Of a stretch of DNA of 64,000 bases, positions 50,912 to 58,950 are shown in pieces. The notes below the pieces were generated by a model. The model was not told the origin of the DNA. It saw nothing but the letters and a program-made list of their open reading frames with translations, and did no database searches. The stretch lies in NCBI RefSeq assembly GCF_003268775.1, contig NZ_QLSU01000020.1:62001-126000 (forward strand). The letters are read 5' to 3'. How positions within the stretch are numbered: the stretch's first letter is position 1; each line of letters starts with the position of its first letter. Made by a program: the position numbers and the translations under genes. This stretch comes from Paraburkholderia unamae. Lineage in GTDB: Bacteria > Pseudomonadota > Gammaproteobacteria > Burkholderiales > Burkholderiaceae.

Positions 50912-51376
50912 TTACTTTGAAGCATCCGAAGCCGGCGCCGATGCGGCCGCCGCCGCGTTGCTCGCCCAACGCTGCAACGAATGCCCGGCGCTCGTGAGGC
51001 CCGTACCGGTGGCCGCGGCGGCCTGCCCGAGCAAGGCCTGCGCCGTGCTCGCGGCGCCGTGCAGTTGCCCCTGGGCCGCGGAAGCCAGTTCGGCCGTGGA
51101 CGCGCTCGCCGCCTGGCCCTGCGAGGCGGCCGAATCGAGCTTCTGCTGCGCCGCACCGAGTTGCTGGTTCACGAAGCTCGCCGCCTTGTCGAGCGTTTGC
51201 GCGGCCTGGCTCGCAGCCTGGTTCGCGACGGCCTGCGTGGCCTGCTTCACGGCGTCGGCGGACTGCTTGCCGAGGTCGGGTGCGGAAGCGTCCTGCTTGT
51301 TGCAGCCGGCCGTGAGCGCCACGCACACGAGAAGCGGCGCGAAACCCAGCCTTGTCGTCGATACCTTCAAAAACAT
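50912..51376 (-). CDS. Predicted lipoprotein with alpha-helical, Ala/Gln-rich mature chain
   Basis: 154 residues from ATG 51374-51376 (AGGA 5 nt upstream), or 156 from 51380-51382, whose ATG overlaps the stop of the upstream GNAT gene as ATGA. The signal ends in the lipobox LTAGC, with the lipidated Cys near residue 23. The mature part (SADAVKQATQAVANQAASQAAQTLDKAASFVNQQLGAAQQKLDSAA) predicts long amphipathic helices like an LEA-type or outer-membrane-anchored helical protein. No family name assigned. Confidence 0.75.
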   Translation of the reverse strand: MFLKVSTTRLGFAPLLVCVALTAGCNKQDASAPDLGKQSADAVKQATQAVANQAASQAAQTLDKAASFVNQQLGAAQQKLDSAASQGQAASASTAELASAAQGQLHGAASTAQALLGQAAAATGTGLTSAGHSLQRWASNAAAAASAPASDASK

Positions 51377-51378
51377 GG

Positions 51379-51915
51379 TCATCCTGAGAAGTTCACCGCA
51401 TGGAGCGGCTTGCATAGGTGAAAACGCGGCAATGATACGCCGTCGCGCCAAACCCATTCTGACGAAATCAGCGAAAACCCCGCGCGCTCGAAAACGGGCC
51501 GCGACAACGCGCTCGCATCCACGCTCAACACGCTCGCCCGCGACTCGCGCGCGAACGCTTCGAGCCGCGCCACCAGCGCCGTGGCGAGCCCGCGGCGCGA
51601 CCAGGCCGGCGCCACATACAGCATCTCCACGTGATCGCGCGGAAAGAGCTGGCCGAACGCCACGGCAGCGCCGTCGCAGTGTGCGACCAGTGTCACGCCG
51701 CGCGCCAGTCGCGCCTCGAAACCGGCGAGATCGTCGGCGGCCGCGGCCCAGACCGCACGCTGCGCCGCGTCATAGTGCGAAGCCGCCAGCGTGGAGACGG
51801 ACGCGCGAAACAAGGCGGCCAGCGCAGGCGCGTCGCGCCCCGCCGCATAGCGGCGCCAGTCGATGGAAACCGGCGCGCGACCGCTGCCGGAATGCGTTGC
51901 AAAATCGTCAAACAT
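51379..51915 (-). CDS. GNAT-family N-acetyltransferase
   Basis: 178 residues from ATG 51913-51915. DWRRYAAGRDAPALAALFRASVSTLAASHYDAAQRAVWAA is the usual N-terminal part of this GNAT group; the acetyl-CoA loop is EMLYVAPAWSRRGLATALVARLEAFARE (Q/RxxGxG/A variant), and the C-terminal VFERAGFSLISSEWVWRDGVSLPRFHLCKPL is typical. Substrate unknown. Divergent from the DJ-1 gene (58 bp) and upstream of the lipoprotein gene, which it overlaps or abuts. Confidence 0.85.
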   Translation of the reverse strand: MFDDFATHSGSGRAPVSIDWRRYAAGRDAPALAALFRASVSTLAASHYDAAQRAVWAAAADDLAGFEARLARGVTLVAHCDGAAVAFGQLFPRDHVEMLYVAPAWSRRGLATALVARLEAFARESRASVLSVDASALSRPVFERAGFSLISSEWVWRDGVSLPRFHLCKPLHAVNFSG

Positions 51916-51973
51916 GTTGAGGTAGACTCCGTGAGCGCACGATCTGTTCCACCGTCCCCTCTGGAGATCAACG

Positions 51974-52555
51974 ATGGCCGTCAAGAAGATCCTGTTTCTC
52001 ACCGGCGACTTTGCCGAAGACTACGAAACGATGGTGCCTTTCCAGGCGTTGCAGGCCGTCGGCCATCGCGTCGACGCCGTGTGTCCCGGCAAAAAGGCCG
52101 GCGAGCGTGTGAAGACCGCCATCCACGACTTCGAGGGCGACCAGACCTACACGGAAAAACCGGGCCATCAGTTCACGCTCAACGCGACCTTCGACGAGAT
52201 CGACGCCGCCGGCTACGACGCGCTGGCCATCGCGGGCGGCCGCGCGCCGGAATACCTGCGCCTGAATCCGAAGGTCATCGAGCTGGTGCGCTATTTCGCC
52301 CAGGCGAACAAGCCCATCGCGGCAATTTGTCATGCTGCGCAACTACTCGCCGCCGCCGAGGTGATCCGCGGCAAGCGCATCTCGGCCTACCCGGCCTGCG
52401 CGCCCGAAGTGCGACTCGCGGGCGGCGAATACGCCGACATCGCCATCGACAGCGCCGTGACCGACGCGCCCTTCGTGACCGCGCCGGCGTGGCCCGCCCA
52501 CCCCGAATGGCTGCGCCAGTTCCTCGCGCTGCTCGGCACGCGCATCGAGCCGTAA
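51974..52555 (+). CDS. DJ-1/PfpI-family protein
   Basis: 193 residues. MAVKKILFLTGDFAEDYETMVPFQALQAVGHRVDAVCPG..AGYDALAIAGGRAPEYLRLNPKVIELVRYFAQANKPIAAICHAAQLLAAAEVIRGKRISAYPA: the nucleophilic Cys is in AAICHAAQLL, with the acidic residue at GGRAPEYL, as in DJ-1/PfpI glutamine amidotransferase-like hydrolases and stress deglycase-like proteins. GGAGATCAACG precedes the ATG. Divergent from the GNAT gene. Confidence 0.92.
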   Translation: MAVKKILFLTGDFAEDYETMVPFQALQAVGHRVDAVCPGKKAGERVKTAIHDFEGDQTYTEKPGHQFTLNATFDEIDAAGYDALAIAGGRAPEYLRLNPKVIELVRYFAQANKPIAAICHAAQLLAAAEVIRGKRISAYPACAPEVRLAGGEYADIAIDSAVTDAPFVTAPAWPAHPEWLRQFLALLGTRIEP

Positions 52556-52704
52556 GCACCCGATCGTCGACTCGCTCATCGCTCGCCGTGCGCACCGGTC
52601 CTGCACACGACATGGTGCGAGCCGACTTGCGATTCGGACTGGTCTGATTTCACCGCACGCCGCCACTGGCCAGAATGAGCGCCAGTTATTCGGAGTGCGA
52701 GTCG

Positions 52705-53034
52705 ATGAATCTAACAGACTGGTTAGTGATACTCGCGATCGCCCTGGCGGCGATCGCTTTTTTTTGTTCGCGTAACGGGCGCAAGGGCAGCTTGACCGAC
52801 CGCGCGCGCCACGCGCATGGCACGCGTCTGCTCGTGCAGGCCACGCTGGCCTTGTGGGCGGCCCTGCTCGTGCTCGAGCGCTGCTTCGCCGGGTCCGTCA
52901 GCGTGCCGTTCGGGCTCGGCGCGAGTCCTCGCGTCGCGCTGGCCGTGGCGCTCGCGCTCGCAGCCGTGGGCGGCATCTGGTCGTTTCGCGCAAGCCGCCT
53001 GCTCAAGGCGCGCCGTATCTTCGGCGCCTGCTGA
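52705..53034 (+). CDS. Putative membrane protein with an intrinsic terminator inside its 5' end
   Basis: 109 residues from ATG 52705 (CGGAG 10 nt upstream): MNLTDWLVILAIALAAIAFFCSRNGRKGS..HGTRLLVQATLALWAALLVLERCF..ASPRVALAVALALAAVGGIWSF, three hydrophobic helices, no known family. Codons 11-20 coincide with a textbook terminator, so either full transcription depends on translation of this start or the ORF is not normally expressed. Confidence 0.55.
   Translation: MNLTDWLVILAIALAAIAFFCSRNGRKGSLTDRARHAHGTRLLVQATLALWAALLVLERCFAGSVSVPFGLGASPRVALAVALALAAVGGIWSFRASRLLKARRIFGAC
52735..52765 (+). terminator. Intrinsic terminator within the 5' part of the 52.7-kb ORF
   Basis: GCGATCGCC (52735-52743), 5-nt loop, GGCGATCGC (52749-52757) and eight T. 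A perfect 9-bp stem. It lies about 180-210 bp past the DJ-1 stop and could end that transcript. Confidence 0.85.
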
Positions 53035-53062
53035 GCGCACGGCTATATCACATGCAATATGA

Positions 53063-54847
53063 CTAGGCGCCCGCGGGCGGGCGCAAAACCGTTCCCGCTT
53101 CCGTGCCTGGCTGCGTGCCCGCCTGCGAACGCGTCTCGGTTCGCTCGCCGGCTTTCGCATTCGCACCGCCGGCGCCGTCTGCGGCGGTGCTGCTCGCCTC
53201 CCGCTCCGCGCGTTCGAGCGCGCTGATGATCTGCTCGGCGTCGCCGGGCGCCGGCGGCGCGACCGCCAGCGCGTCGGGCAACGACAGATAGAACGTCGTC
53301 CCCTCGCCTTCCACCGACTCCACCCAGACGCGCCCACCGTGCCGCTCGACCACGCGCCGCACGAGCGCGAGCCCGATGCCCTCGCCCGGCGCGACATTGC
53401 CGTGCATGCGCGCGAACGCCTGAAAGAGGCGCGGCAGCCCCACTTCGGGAATACCGAGTCCGTTGTCGCGCACATAGAAAATCTGGAGCGACTCGACACC
53501 CGGCGGCGCGCTCGCCGTGCCGATCTCCACGCGCCCTTCACGCTCCGGATCGAGATAGTTGAGCGCGTTGCCGATCAGGTTCGCAAACACCTGTTCGAGC
53601 GCCGTCGGATCGCCCCAGACATCGGGCAGCACCTGCACGCTCACCTGCGCGCCGCGCGCGCGAATCGAAGCGTGCATGGCGTCGACTACGCGCTGCACGA
53701 GCTCGCGCACGCCCACGCGCTGGCGCCGGTACTCCACGCGGCCCACGCGCGCGAGGCGCAACAGCGCGTCGATGATGTGGGACGCGCGCAGCACGGCCGT
53801 CTGGAGATAACGCAGCGCCTCGCCAATGTCCTCGTTGATGGTTCGCTCGATGCGCTCGCGCACCTCGGGCGCCAGCGAGGACTTCGCCACGCGCTCGCGC
53901 AAGTCGTTGCACGCGTGATCGAGTTCGCGCGAAAAACCCTGGAGGTTCACGAGTGGCGCGCGCAGATCGTGCGACACGCCGTGGATGAACATCTCGTTTT
54001 CCTGCGTCTGCTGGCGCAGGTTTTCGTTGATGCGCGCGAGCTGGTCGGCACGCCGCGCGAGGTCGGCCTGAAAACCGAGACGCAGGCGTTCGGCCTCGAT
54101 CAGCCGCTGGCTGATCTGATGGAGCGTGAGGTCGAGTTCGGCGATTTCGTCGTTGCCTGCCGTGAGCGGCGCGAGCGGCTCGTTCGCGGCGAGCCGGTTC
54201 GCGTTGTCGGTGAGCGCGTCGAGCCGCCCGCGCACGCCGCGCGTGAACAGCCACACGGCCAGCGCCACCAGCACGATCGACCCGATCACGGCCGCCATCA
54301 CGAGCGTTTGCTGCTGGGCGCGCGCCGCCTCGGCGGCGCTCACGCGCATCACGTCGAGGCGGCGCTCCTCGGTCTGGAACGAGACAATCTGCGCGCGCAC
54401 GCGGTCAAGCACGTCGGCGCCCGTGAGCGCACGAAAGCGCTCGGCCAGGTCGGCGCGACGTCCCGAGCGCAGCAGGTCCTGCATGCGGTCCGACCACTGG
54501 CGATAGTTCTGCACCGCCTGGCGGATCTGCACCGCGCGCTCGACCTGGGACGGATTATCGGAGACGAGATCCACGAGCCGGTCGATGCGGCGATCCACGT
54601 CCATCCACAACGAAACGGGCGTCACATAACGCGTGTCGTCGGCCGCCACCGCGCCACGCAGTTGCACCGACTCCACCAGCACCGGTTCGAGTACGCGCGA
54701 CGCCTGGGCCAGCACGGACTGGCTGTGCTGGCCCCAGCGCTCGGCAGCCTCGGCGTCGGCCTCGGTCTTCACGATGGCCGACAGCAGGATCAGTTCGAAT
54801 ACGGCGGGAATCGCGATCAGCAGAAGCCCTTTTGTCGTGAGACGCAT
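53063..54847 (-). CDS. Membrane-bound sensor histidine kinase (CHASE3-HAMP-HisKA-HATPase), orphan
   Basis: 594 residues. Two membrane helices (about 7-26 and 182-203) enclose a CHASE3-like periplasmic helical bundle; then HAMP (204-257), a coiled coil, the dimerisation/phosphoacceptor box EMFIHGVSHDLRAPLVNLQGF with His293, and the ATPase domain with N box (VFANLIGNALNYLDPE), G1 (VRDNGLGIP), F box and G2 (EGIGLALVRRVVERHGG). The C-terminal 55 residues are Ala/Gly/Thr-rich. No response regulator is adjacent, so its partner lies elsewhere. Similar kinases govern stress or motility phosphorelays. Confidence 0.9.
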   Translation of the reverse strand: MRLTTKGLLLIAIPAVFELILLSAIVKTEADAEAAERWGQHSQSVLAQASRVLEPVLVESVQLRGAVAADDTRYVTPVSLWMDVDRRIDRLVDLVSDNPSQVERAVQIRQAVQNYRQWSDRMQDLLRSGRRADLAERFRALTGADVLDRVRAQIVSFQTEERRLDVMRVSAAEAARAQQQTLVMAAVIGSIVLVALAVWLFTRGVRGRLDALTDNANRLAANEPLAPLTAGNDEIAELDLTLHQISQRLIEAERLRLGFQADLARRADQLARINENLRQQTQENEMFIHGVSHDLRAPLVNLQGFSRELDHACNDLRERVAKSSLAPEVRERIERTINEDIGEALRYLQTAVLRASHIIDALLRLARVGRVEYRRQRVGVRELVQRVVDAMHASIRARGAQVSVQVLPDVWGDPTALEQVFANLIGNALNYLDPEREGRVEIGTASAPPGVESLQIFYVRDNGLGIPEVGLPRLFQAFARMHGNVAPGEGIGLALVRRVVERHGGRVWVESVEGEGTTFYLSLPDALAVAPPAPGDAEQIISALERAEREASSTAADGAGGANAKAGERTETRSQAGTQPGTEAGTVLRPPAGA

Positions 54848-55261
54848 TGCTTGGCGGGTTCGGGGCGACCGGACGCGCGTGAGGTGGCGATGCGGCCATT
54901 ATGTCGGCGTTTGCGCCCTATGTGTGCCCTGCTGCGGCTCGACCGGGCAGGCGGCGGCATGGTGTGGAATTCGCACAACGCGAGGGTCCGCGCCACGCCA
55001 CGCGCTCGCCCCCAGGAAAGTTTTCGAATAGCCGACAACACCTTGATAAAGAAAGGAAATTCGAATTTATCGCCCTATTCTGGCGCGCCATTTCCCCACC
55101 TTTGCGCGCACGCCCAGAAAGAGTGCCGCGCCGTGGTGCATGTGAGACGTGGCCGAGCACCAGATTTGCAGACCTCGCACGGCACTTTTTCCCGCTTCGG
55201 TGCACGTCCGCACCGGCTTAACGCGTTTTCTTACGCTCGTTCACCAGTTTGGCGCTCAAGC
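54848..55261. other. Divergent spacer between the histidine kinase and amt
   Basis: Over 400 bp; no gene supported. GGTGCA-type half-sites resembling NtrC elements occur at 55135-55140 and 55199-55204, and GGTGC-N6-GCACC at 55199-55214. The sigma-54-type promoter follows at 55262-55277. Confidence 0.5.
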
Positions 55262-55277
55262 TGGCCCGCATCTTGCT
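55262..55277 (+). promoter_or_regulatory. Sigma-54-type (-24/-12) promoter of amt
   Basis: TGGCCCG-N4-TTGCT: GG (55263-55264) and GC (55275-55276) have the required 10-bp spacing, with one mismatch to TGGCACG-N4-TTGCW. Initiation about 12 bp downstream (near 55288) would leave the ATG at 55315 as the first usable start. Confidence 0.7.
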
Positions 55278-55314
55278 GACTATGCGCCCATTTTGGGCAA
55301 ACTGGGCAAGCCAG

Positions 55315-56517
55315 ATGGACAATCTCAAGACCGGCACCGACACGCTGTTTCTGCTGCTCGGCGCAGCCATGGTGCTCGCCATGCACGCGGGGTTCGCGTT
55401 TCTCGAACTCGGCACCGTGCGCAAGAAGAACCAGGTCAACGCGCTCGTGAAGATCCTCGTCGATTTTTCGATTTCGACGATCGCGTACTTCTTCATCGGC
55501 TATACGCTCGCCTACGGCGTGCAGTTCTTCTCGCACGCCGACGTGCTCGCCGAGCACAACGGCTACTCGCTCGTGCGCTTCTTCTTCCTGCTCACCTTCG
55601 CGGCGGCCATTCCGGCCATCGTGTCGGGCGGGATTGCGGAGCGCTCGAAATTCAATCCGCAACTGTTCGCAACCTTCGTGATCGTCGGTTTCATCTACCC
55701 GTTTTTCGAGGGCATGGTATGGAACAACCGCCTCGGTTTCGAAGATGCGATGACGCACGTGTTCGGCGTACCGTTCCATGACTTCGCGGGCTCCGTGGTC
55801 GTGCACGCGTTCGGCGGCTGGATCGCATTGCCGGCCGTGCTGCTGCTCGGACCGCGCCACGGCCGCTATACGCGCGACGGCCGCATTGCCGCGCATCCCC
55901 CCTCGAACATCCCGTTTCTCGCACTGGGCGCGTGGGTGCTCGCGGTGGGCTGGTTCGGCTTTAACGTGATGAGCGCGCAGACCATCGACAAGATCAGCGG
56001 CCTCGTCGCCGTCAACTCGCTCATGGCGATGGTGGGCGGCACGCTCGCGGCCTGGTTCGCGGGCCGCAACGACCCGGGCTTCACCTACAACGGGCCGCTC
56101 GCGGGGCTCGTGGCCGTGTGCGCGGGATCAGACATCATGCATCCGCTCGGCGCACTCGTGACGGGGGCGGTCGCCGGCGCACTGTTCGTCTATATGTTCA
56201 CCTGCGTGCAGAACCGCTGGCGCATCGACGACGTGCTCGGCGTGTGGCCGCTGCACGGACTGTGCGGCGCATGGGGCGGGATTGCGGCCGGCATTTTCGG
56301 CCAGCACTGGCTGGGCGGGATCGGCGGCGTGTCGCTCGGCGCGCAGATCGTCGGCACGCTCGCGGGCATCGTGATCGCCTTCCTCGGCGGCCTGCTGGTG
56401 TACGGCCTGCTGCGCAAGTTCGTGGGCTTGCGCATCGATCGGGAGCAGGAGTTCAACGGCACCGATCTGTCGATCCACAAGATCACGGCCACGCCCGAGC
56501 GCGAAACGGTCTCCTGA
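55315..56517 (+). CDS. amt: Ammonium transporter Amt
   Basis: 400 residues from MDNLKTGTDTLF (the upstream in-frame ATG at 55282 would lie before the predicted transcription start). Eleven membrane helices with the family sites intact: Asp156 in VPFHDFAGSVVVHAFGGW, pore His164 and His314 (VWPLHGLCGAWGG), plus GGIAERSKFNPQLFATF. It takes up ammonium under nitrogen limitation; the sigma-54 promoter fits NtrC control. No glnK beside it. A hairpin without T-run follows at 56530-56552. Confidence 0.94.
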   Translation: MDNLKTGTDTLFLLLGAAMVLAMHAGFAFLELGTVRKKNQVNALVKILVDFSISTIAYFFIGYTLAYGVQFFSHADVLAEHNGYSLVRFFFLLTFAAAIPAIVSGGIAERSKFNPQLFATFVIVGFIYPFFEGMVWNNRLGFEDAMTHVFGVPFHDFAGSVVVHAFGGWIALPAVLLLGPRHGRYTRDGRIAAHPPSNIPFLALGAWVLAVGWFGFNVMSAQTIDKISGLVAVNSLMAMVGGTLAAWFAGRNDPGFTYNGPLAGLVAVCAGSDIMHPLGALVTGAVAGALFVYMFTCVQNRWRIDDVLGVWPLHGLCGAWGGIAAGIFGQHWLGGIGGVSLGAQIVGTLAGIVIAFLGGLLVYGLLRKFVGLRIDREQEFNGTDLSIHKITATPERETVS

Positions 56518-56529
56518 CGCTGTACCCAC

Positions 56530-56552
56530 GCGGGCGGCGCCCTGCCGCCCGC
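56530..56552. terminator. Convergent GC hairpin between amt and the SDR gene
   Basis: GCGGGCGGC pairs with GCCGCCCGC around a 5-nt loop. No T-tract on either strand, so at most a weak terminator or RNA 3'-end barrier. Confidence 0.4.
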
Positions 56553-56574
56553 GCTGCCCGACATCAGCGGCCCA

Positions 56575-57324
56575 TCAAAGCTGGCCCATTCCGCCGGCAA
56601 CGATCACTTCGGTGCCGATCATGAAAGCCGACTCCGCCGCGCTCAGATGCAGCACCGTCGAGGCGATTTCCTCCACGGTCGCGAAGCGCTTGAGCGGCAC
56701 CAGCGCGCGGATCGATTCCTCGGCCGCCGCAAGCGCGGCGGCATCCATGCCGAACTTGTTGTAGAGCGGCGTCTTCACGGGCCCGGGGCTCACCACGTTC
56801 ACGCGAATGCCGCGCGGCAGCAGTTCGGCCGAGAGCGTCTTGGCGAACGAAATCAGCGCGGCCTTGCTCGCCGCGTAGACCGACGACGTCGGCATGCCGA
56901 TATGCGCGTTGATCGAGCCGTTGAGCACGATGGCCGCGCCATCGTTGAGCACCGGCAGGAGCGCCTGAATCTGGAAGTACGCGCCCTTCACGTTGGTGTC
57001 GAAGGTGACGTCCCAGAGCGCTTCGTCCACTTGCTCGAACGGCGCGAGCTTCGCCACGCCTGCGTTGATGAATACGGCGTCGAGGCGCAGGCCCGCGTCG
57101 CGCACGGCGGCGGCCAGTTCGCGCGCGCCGGTGATCGAGGCGGCGTCGTTGCGCCAGGCGTGCGAGTTCGGGCCGAGTGCTGCGCGCGCGGCTTCGAGCC
57201 CGGCTTCGTCGCGGCCGGTGACGATGACATGCGCGCCTTCGGCCGCATAGGCTTGTGCGGCCGCGAGGCCAATGCCGCTGGTGCCGCCGGTGACGAGGAC
57301 AGTTTTGTTTGCAAAGCGGTTCAT
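56575..57324 (-). CDS. Classical short-chain dehydrogenase/reductase
   Basis: 249 residues, start with AAGGAGAAACGTC. NAD(P) motif TVLVTGGTSGIGLAAAQAYAAEGAHVIVTGRD (TGGTSGIG), NAG loop INAGVAK, catalytic Ser/Tyr/Lys in LNGSINAHIGMPTSSVYAASKAALISFAK (Tyr-x3-Lys in VYAASK), and PGPVKTPLYNKFG. Substrate unknown. Downstream of a LysR gene on the same strand (123 bp), whose product probably controls it. Confidence 0.92.
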   Translation of the reverse strand: MNRFANKTVLVTGGTSGIGLAAAQAYAAEGAHVIVTGRDEAGLEAARAALGPNSHAWRNDAASITGARELAAAVRDAGLRLDAVFINAGVAKLAPFEQVDEALWDVTFDTNVKGAYFQIQALLPVLNDGAAIVLNGSINAHIGMPTSSVYAASKAALISFAKTLSAELLPRGIRVNVVSPGPVKTPLYNKFGMDAAALAAAEESIRALVPLKRFATVEEIASTVLHLSAAESAFMIGTEVIVAGGMGQL

Positions 57325-57447
57325 GACGTTTCTCCTTGAAGGGGTGGGTCCGAACTGCGACCGTGACGCTATGGTGCCGCGAGCAGCTTCGTCTGCCGTG
57401 CGATGACCCTGGCGCAAACGTTCGAAGGCATCGAACGTCGTGGCGCG

Positions 57448-58377
57448 TCAGCCTGTGACCGCGATGCCTTCCACAAGACGTTTCGCCAGCCGCGGTTCGC
57501 GCAGCCGGTCGAGCCACCATTGCTGCGCCCGCCCCGGCTGTTCCCCGCGCCACGCCACGTAAAGCACGTTGGGCTCGCGCGCGGCCACCGTGGGCTTCTC
57601 GACCAGTTCGCCGCGCTCGATCAGCTTCGCGGCGCGCAGGCGCGGCACCCAGCCCACACCCAGGCCGTCTCGCTGCGCGAGGATCTTGGCGCGCATCGAC
57701 GGCACCGCCAGCACGTCTTGACCGCCCAGCAGCCCGTAGGCTCGCCCCGGCGTGAGACGCGCCGAGTCGCCCACCGCCACGCCACGCTCGGCAAGCATAC
57801 GCTCGCGCGAGAGCGGCGCATTTTCGCGCGCAAGCCGGTGGCGCGGCGACACCGCGAATACCCACTCCATCACGCCCAGCTCGAACCAGTGAAGGCCGTC
57901 GATCGCGGGCGGCTCGTTGGTCGCACCGATGATCAGATCGGCGCGACCGTCGCGCAGCGCCTCCCACGTGCCCGAGAGCACCTCGTGCGTGAAGCGCAGC
58001 CGGACGCCGGACTGCAAGGCGTCGAAGTCGCGAATCAAGGGCATCAGCAGTTCGAATTCGAGAATCTCGTCGGTGACGATCCACAGGCGGTCTTCCCACC
58101 CGTTCGCGATCTGCCGCACGCGCTGCGTCATGCGTGCGACGTCCTGCATCAGACGTCCCGCTTCCTCGGCAAGCAGATGCCCGGCCGGCGTGAGTTGCAG
58201 GCGATAGCGCCGACGGTCGAAGAGCAGCGCGTCGAAGCGCGCTTCGAGTTGCCGTGCGGCGTGCGACACCGTGGAAGGCGCCTTGTTCAGGCGCACGGCG
58301 GCGCGCGTGAGGCTACCGGTTTCGCGAATCGCATCGAGCAAGGCGAGTTCGTCTTCGGAAAGCATGTGCCACTCCAT
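57448..58377 (-). CDS. LysR-family transcriptional regulator
   Basis: 309 residues from ATG 58375-58377 (MEWHMLSEDELALLDAIRETGSLTRAAVRLNKAPSTVSHAARQLEARFDALLFDRRRYRLQLTPAGHLLAEEAGRL). The effector domain begins near residue 90 (DRLWIVTDEILEFELLMPLIRDFDALQSGVRLRFTHEVLSGTWEALRDGRADLIIGAT). It belongs to the YafC/AaeR-like LysR group that often controls an adjacent SDR or oxidoreductase. Confidence 0.9.
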   Translation of the reverse strand: MEWHMLSEDELALLDAIRETGSLTRAAVRLNKAPSTVSHAARQLEARFDALLFDRRRYRLQLTPAGHLLAEEAGRLMQDVARMTQRVRQIANGWEDRLWIVTDEILEFELLMPLIRDFDALQSGVRLRFTHEVLSGTWEALRDGRADLIIGATNEPPAIDGLHWFELGVMEWVFAVSPRHRLARENAPLSRERMLAERGVAVGDSARLTPGRAYGLLGGQDVLAVPSMRAKILAQRDGLGVGWVPRLRAAKLIERGELVEKPTVAAREPNVLYVAWRGEQPGRAQQWWLDRLREPRLAKRLVEGIAVTG

Positions 58378-58473
58378 CGAACGGGTATGGTGCGATGGTA
58401 CGGCAGTTGCGAAGACTGGAGCGTTCGAAGCGCGAGCGTGGCGAAAGCCACCGACGCTGTGTGAAAAAGCAGG

Positions 58474-58505
58474 CAAAAAAAAGCGCCACGCTTGCACGTG
58501 GCGCC
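58474..58505 (-). terminator. Intrinsic terminator on the minus strand downstream of a small transcript
   Basis: GGCGCCACG-TGCAAG-CGTGGCGC followed by eight T on the minus strand. No annotated minus-strand gene lies to its right except the 55-codon ORF at 58537-58704, so it implies a short transcription unit there. Confidence 0.85.
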
Positions 58506-58512
58506 TTGAAAA

Positions 58513-58543
58513 GTTCTAGCCATTCCGAGGGCCGTGCTAGAAC
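58513..58543 (-). other. Inverted repeat at the 3' end of the small transcript
   Basis: GTTCTAGC (58513-58520) and GCTAGAAC (58536-58543) form a perfect 8-bp stem; the small ORF's TAG stop lies inside one arm. With the following terminator it makes a double-hairpin 3' end, as in many small RNAs. Confidence 0.6.
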
Positions 58544-58704
58544 CTGAGAGACGATATTCGGCTGGCGAGCGCCGCACTGCCGGGAGCATTACCGGGGAAA
58601 CCACCGGAAAAATATGCGTAATGCATAGTTCCGGGCATATTAAAACCCCGCAAGTTATACGGGGTTAAGCGGCGTTTCAGCACTTTACCGAAATGAGATT
58701 CCAT
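58537..58704 (-). CDS. Candidate 55-aa small protein or sRNA-encoded peptide
   Basis: ATG 58702-58704 with CAGG 6 nt upstream; the product begins MESHFGKVLKRRLTPYNLRG, is basic at the N-terminus, then Gly/Ala/Pro/aromatic-rich, and ends SRISSLRF. No family is recognised. The region is more A+T-rich than its surroundings, contains a CCCCG/CGGGG hairpin within the frame (about 58640-58670), and is followed by two hairpins and a T8 tract. It could be a real small gene, an sRNA, or both. No clear promoter was found upstream. Confidence 0.4.
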   Translation of the reverse strand: MESHFGKVLKRRLTPYNLRGFNMPGTMHYAYFSGGFPGNAPGSAALASRISSLRF

Positions 58705-58801
58705 TTTTTACCTGCATGCTGACTAAGTCAAGCAAAATCTCGCCAAAATACGCGAATCATCAAGCATCTCGCATCCATTACAATCGCTTGCCGATATGTG
58801 C

Positions 58802-58831
58802 CCCAATTTTGGGAATGTGATATCGATCACA
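58802..58831. promoter_or_regulatory. CRP-like palindrome and adjacent CCCAA/TTGGG site upstream of iclR
   Basis: TGTGA-N6-TCACA (58816-58831) matches both half-sites of the CRP consensus exactly. Immediately left lies CCCAA-TT-TTGGG (58802-58813). Both sit between the small minus-strand ORF and the IclR gene, 120-150 bp before the latter's start. Confidence 0.6.
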
Positions 58832-58950
58832 CGCAAAAACTCGCGCCATGTAACACCTGCCCGCCAAGTCTGGCGTTGCCAGAAAGTAACCGGCACGAAA
58901 CCTACGCAGAACCAGAATCTGAAATCCTGTTTCGGAAAAATCCTTCGCCG

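Noticed and set aside
55199..55214. GGTGC-N6-GCACC as a full NtrC site upstream of amt
   Set aside because: Half-sites are in the opposite order to the NtrC consensus (GCACC-N5-GGTGC); kept only as half-site remarks.
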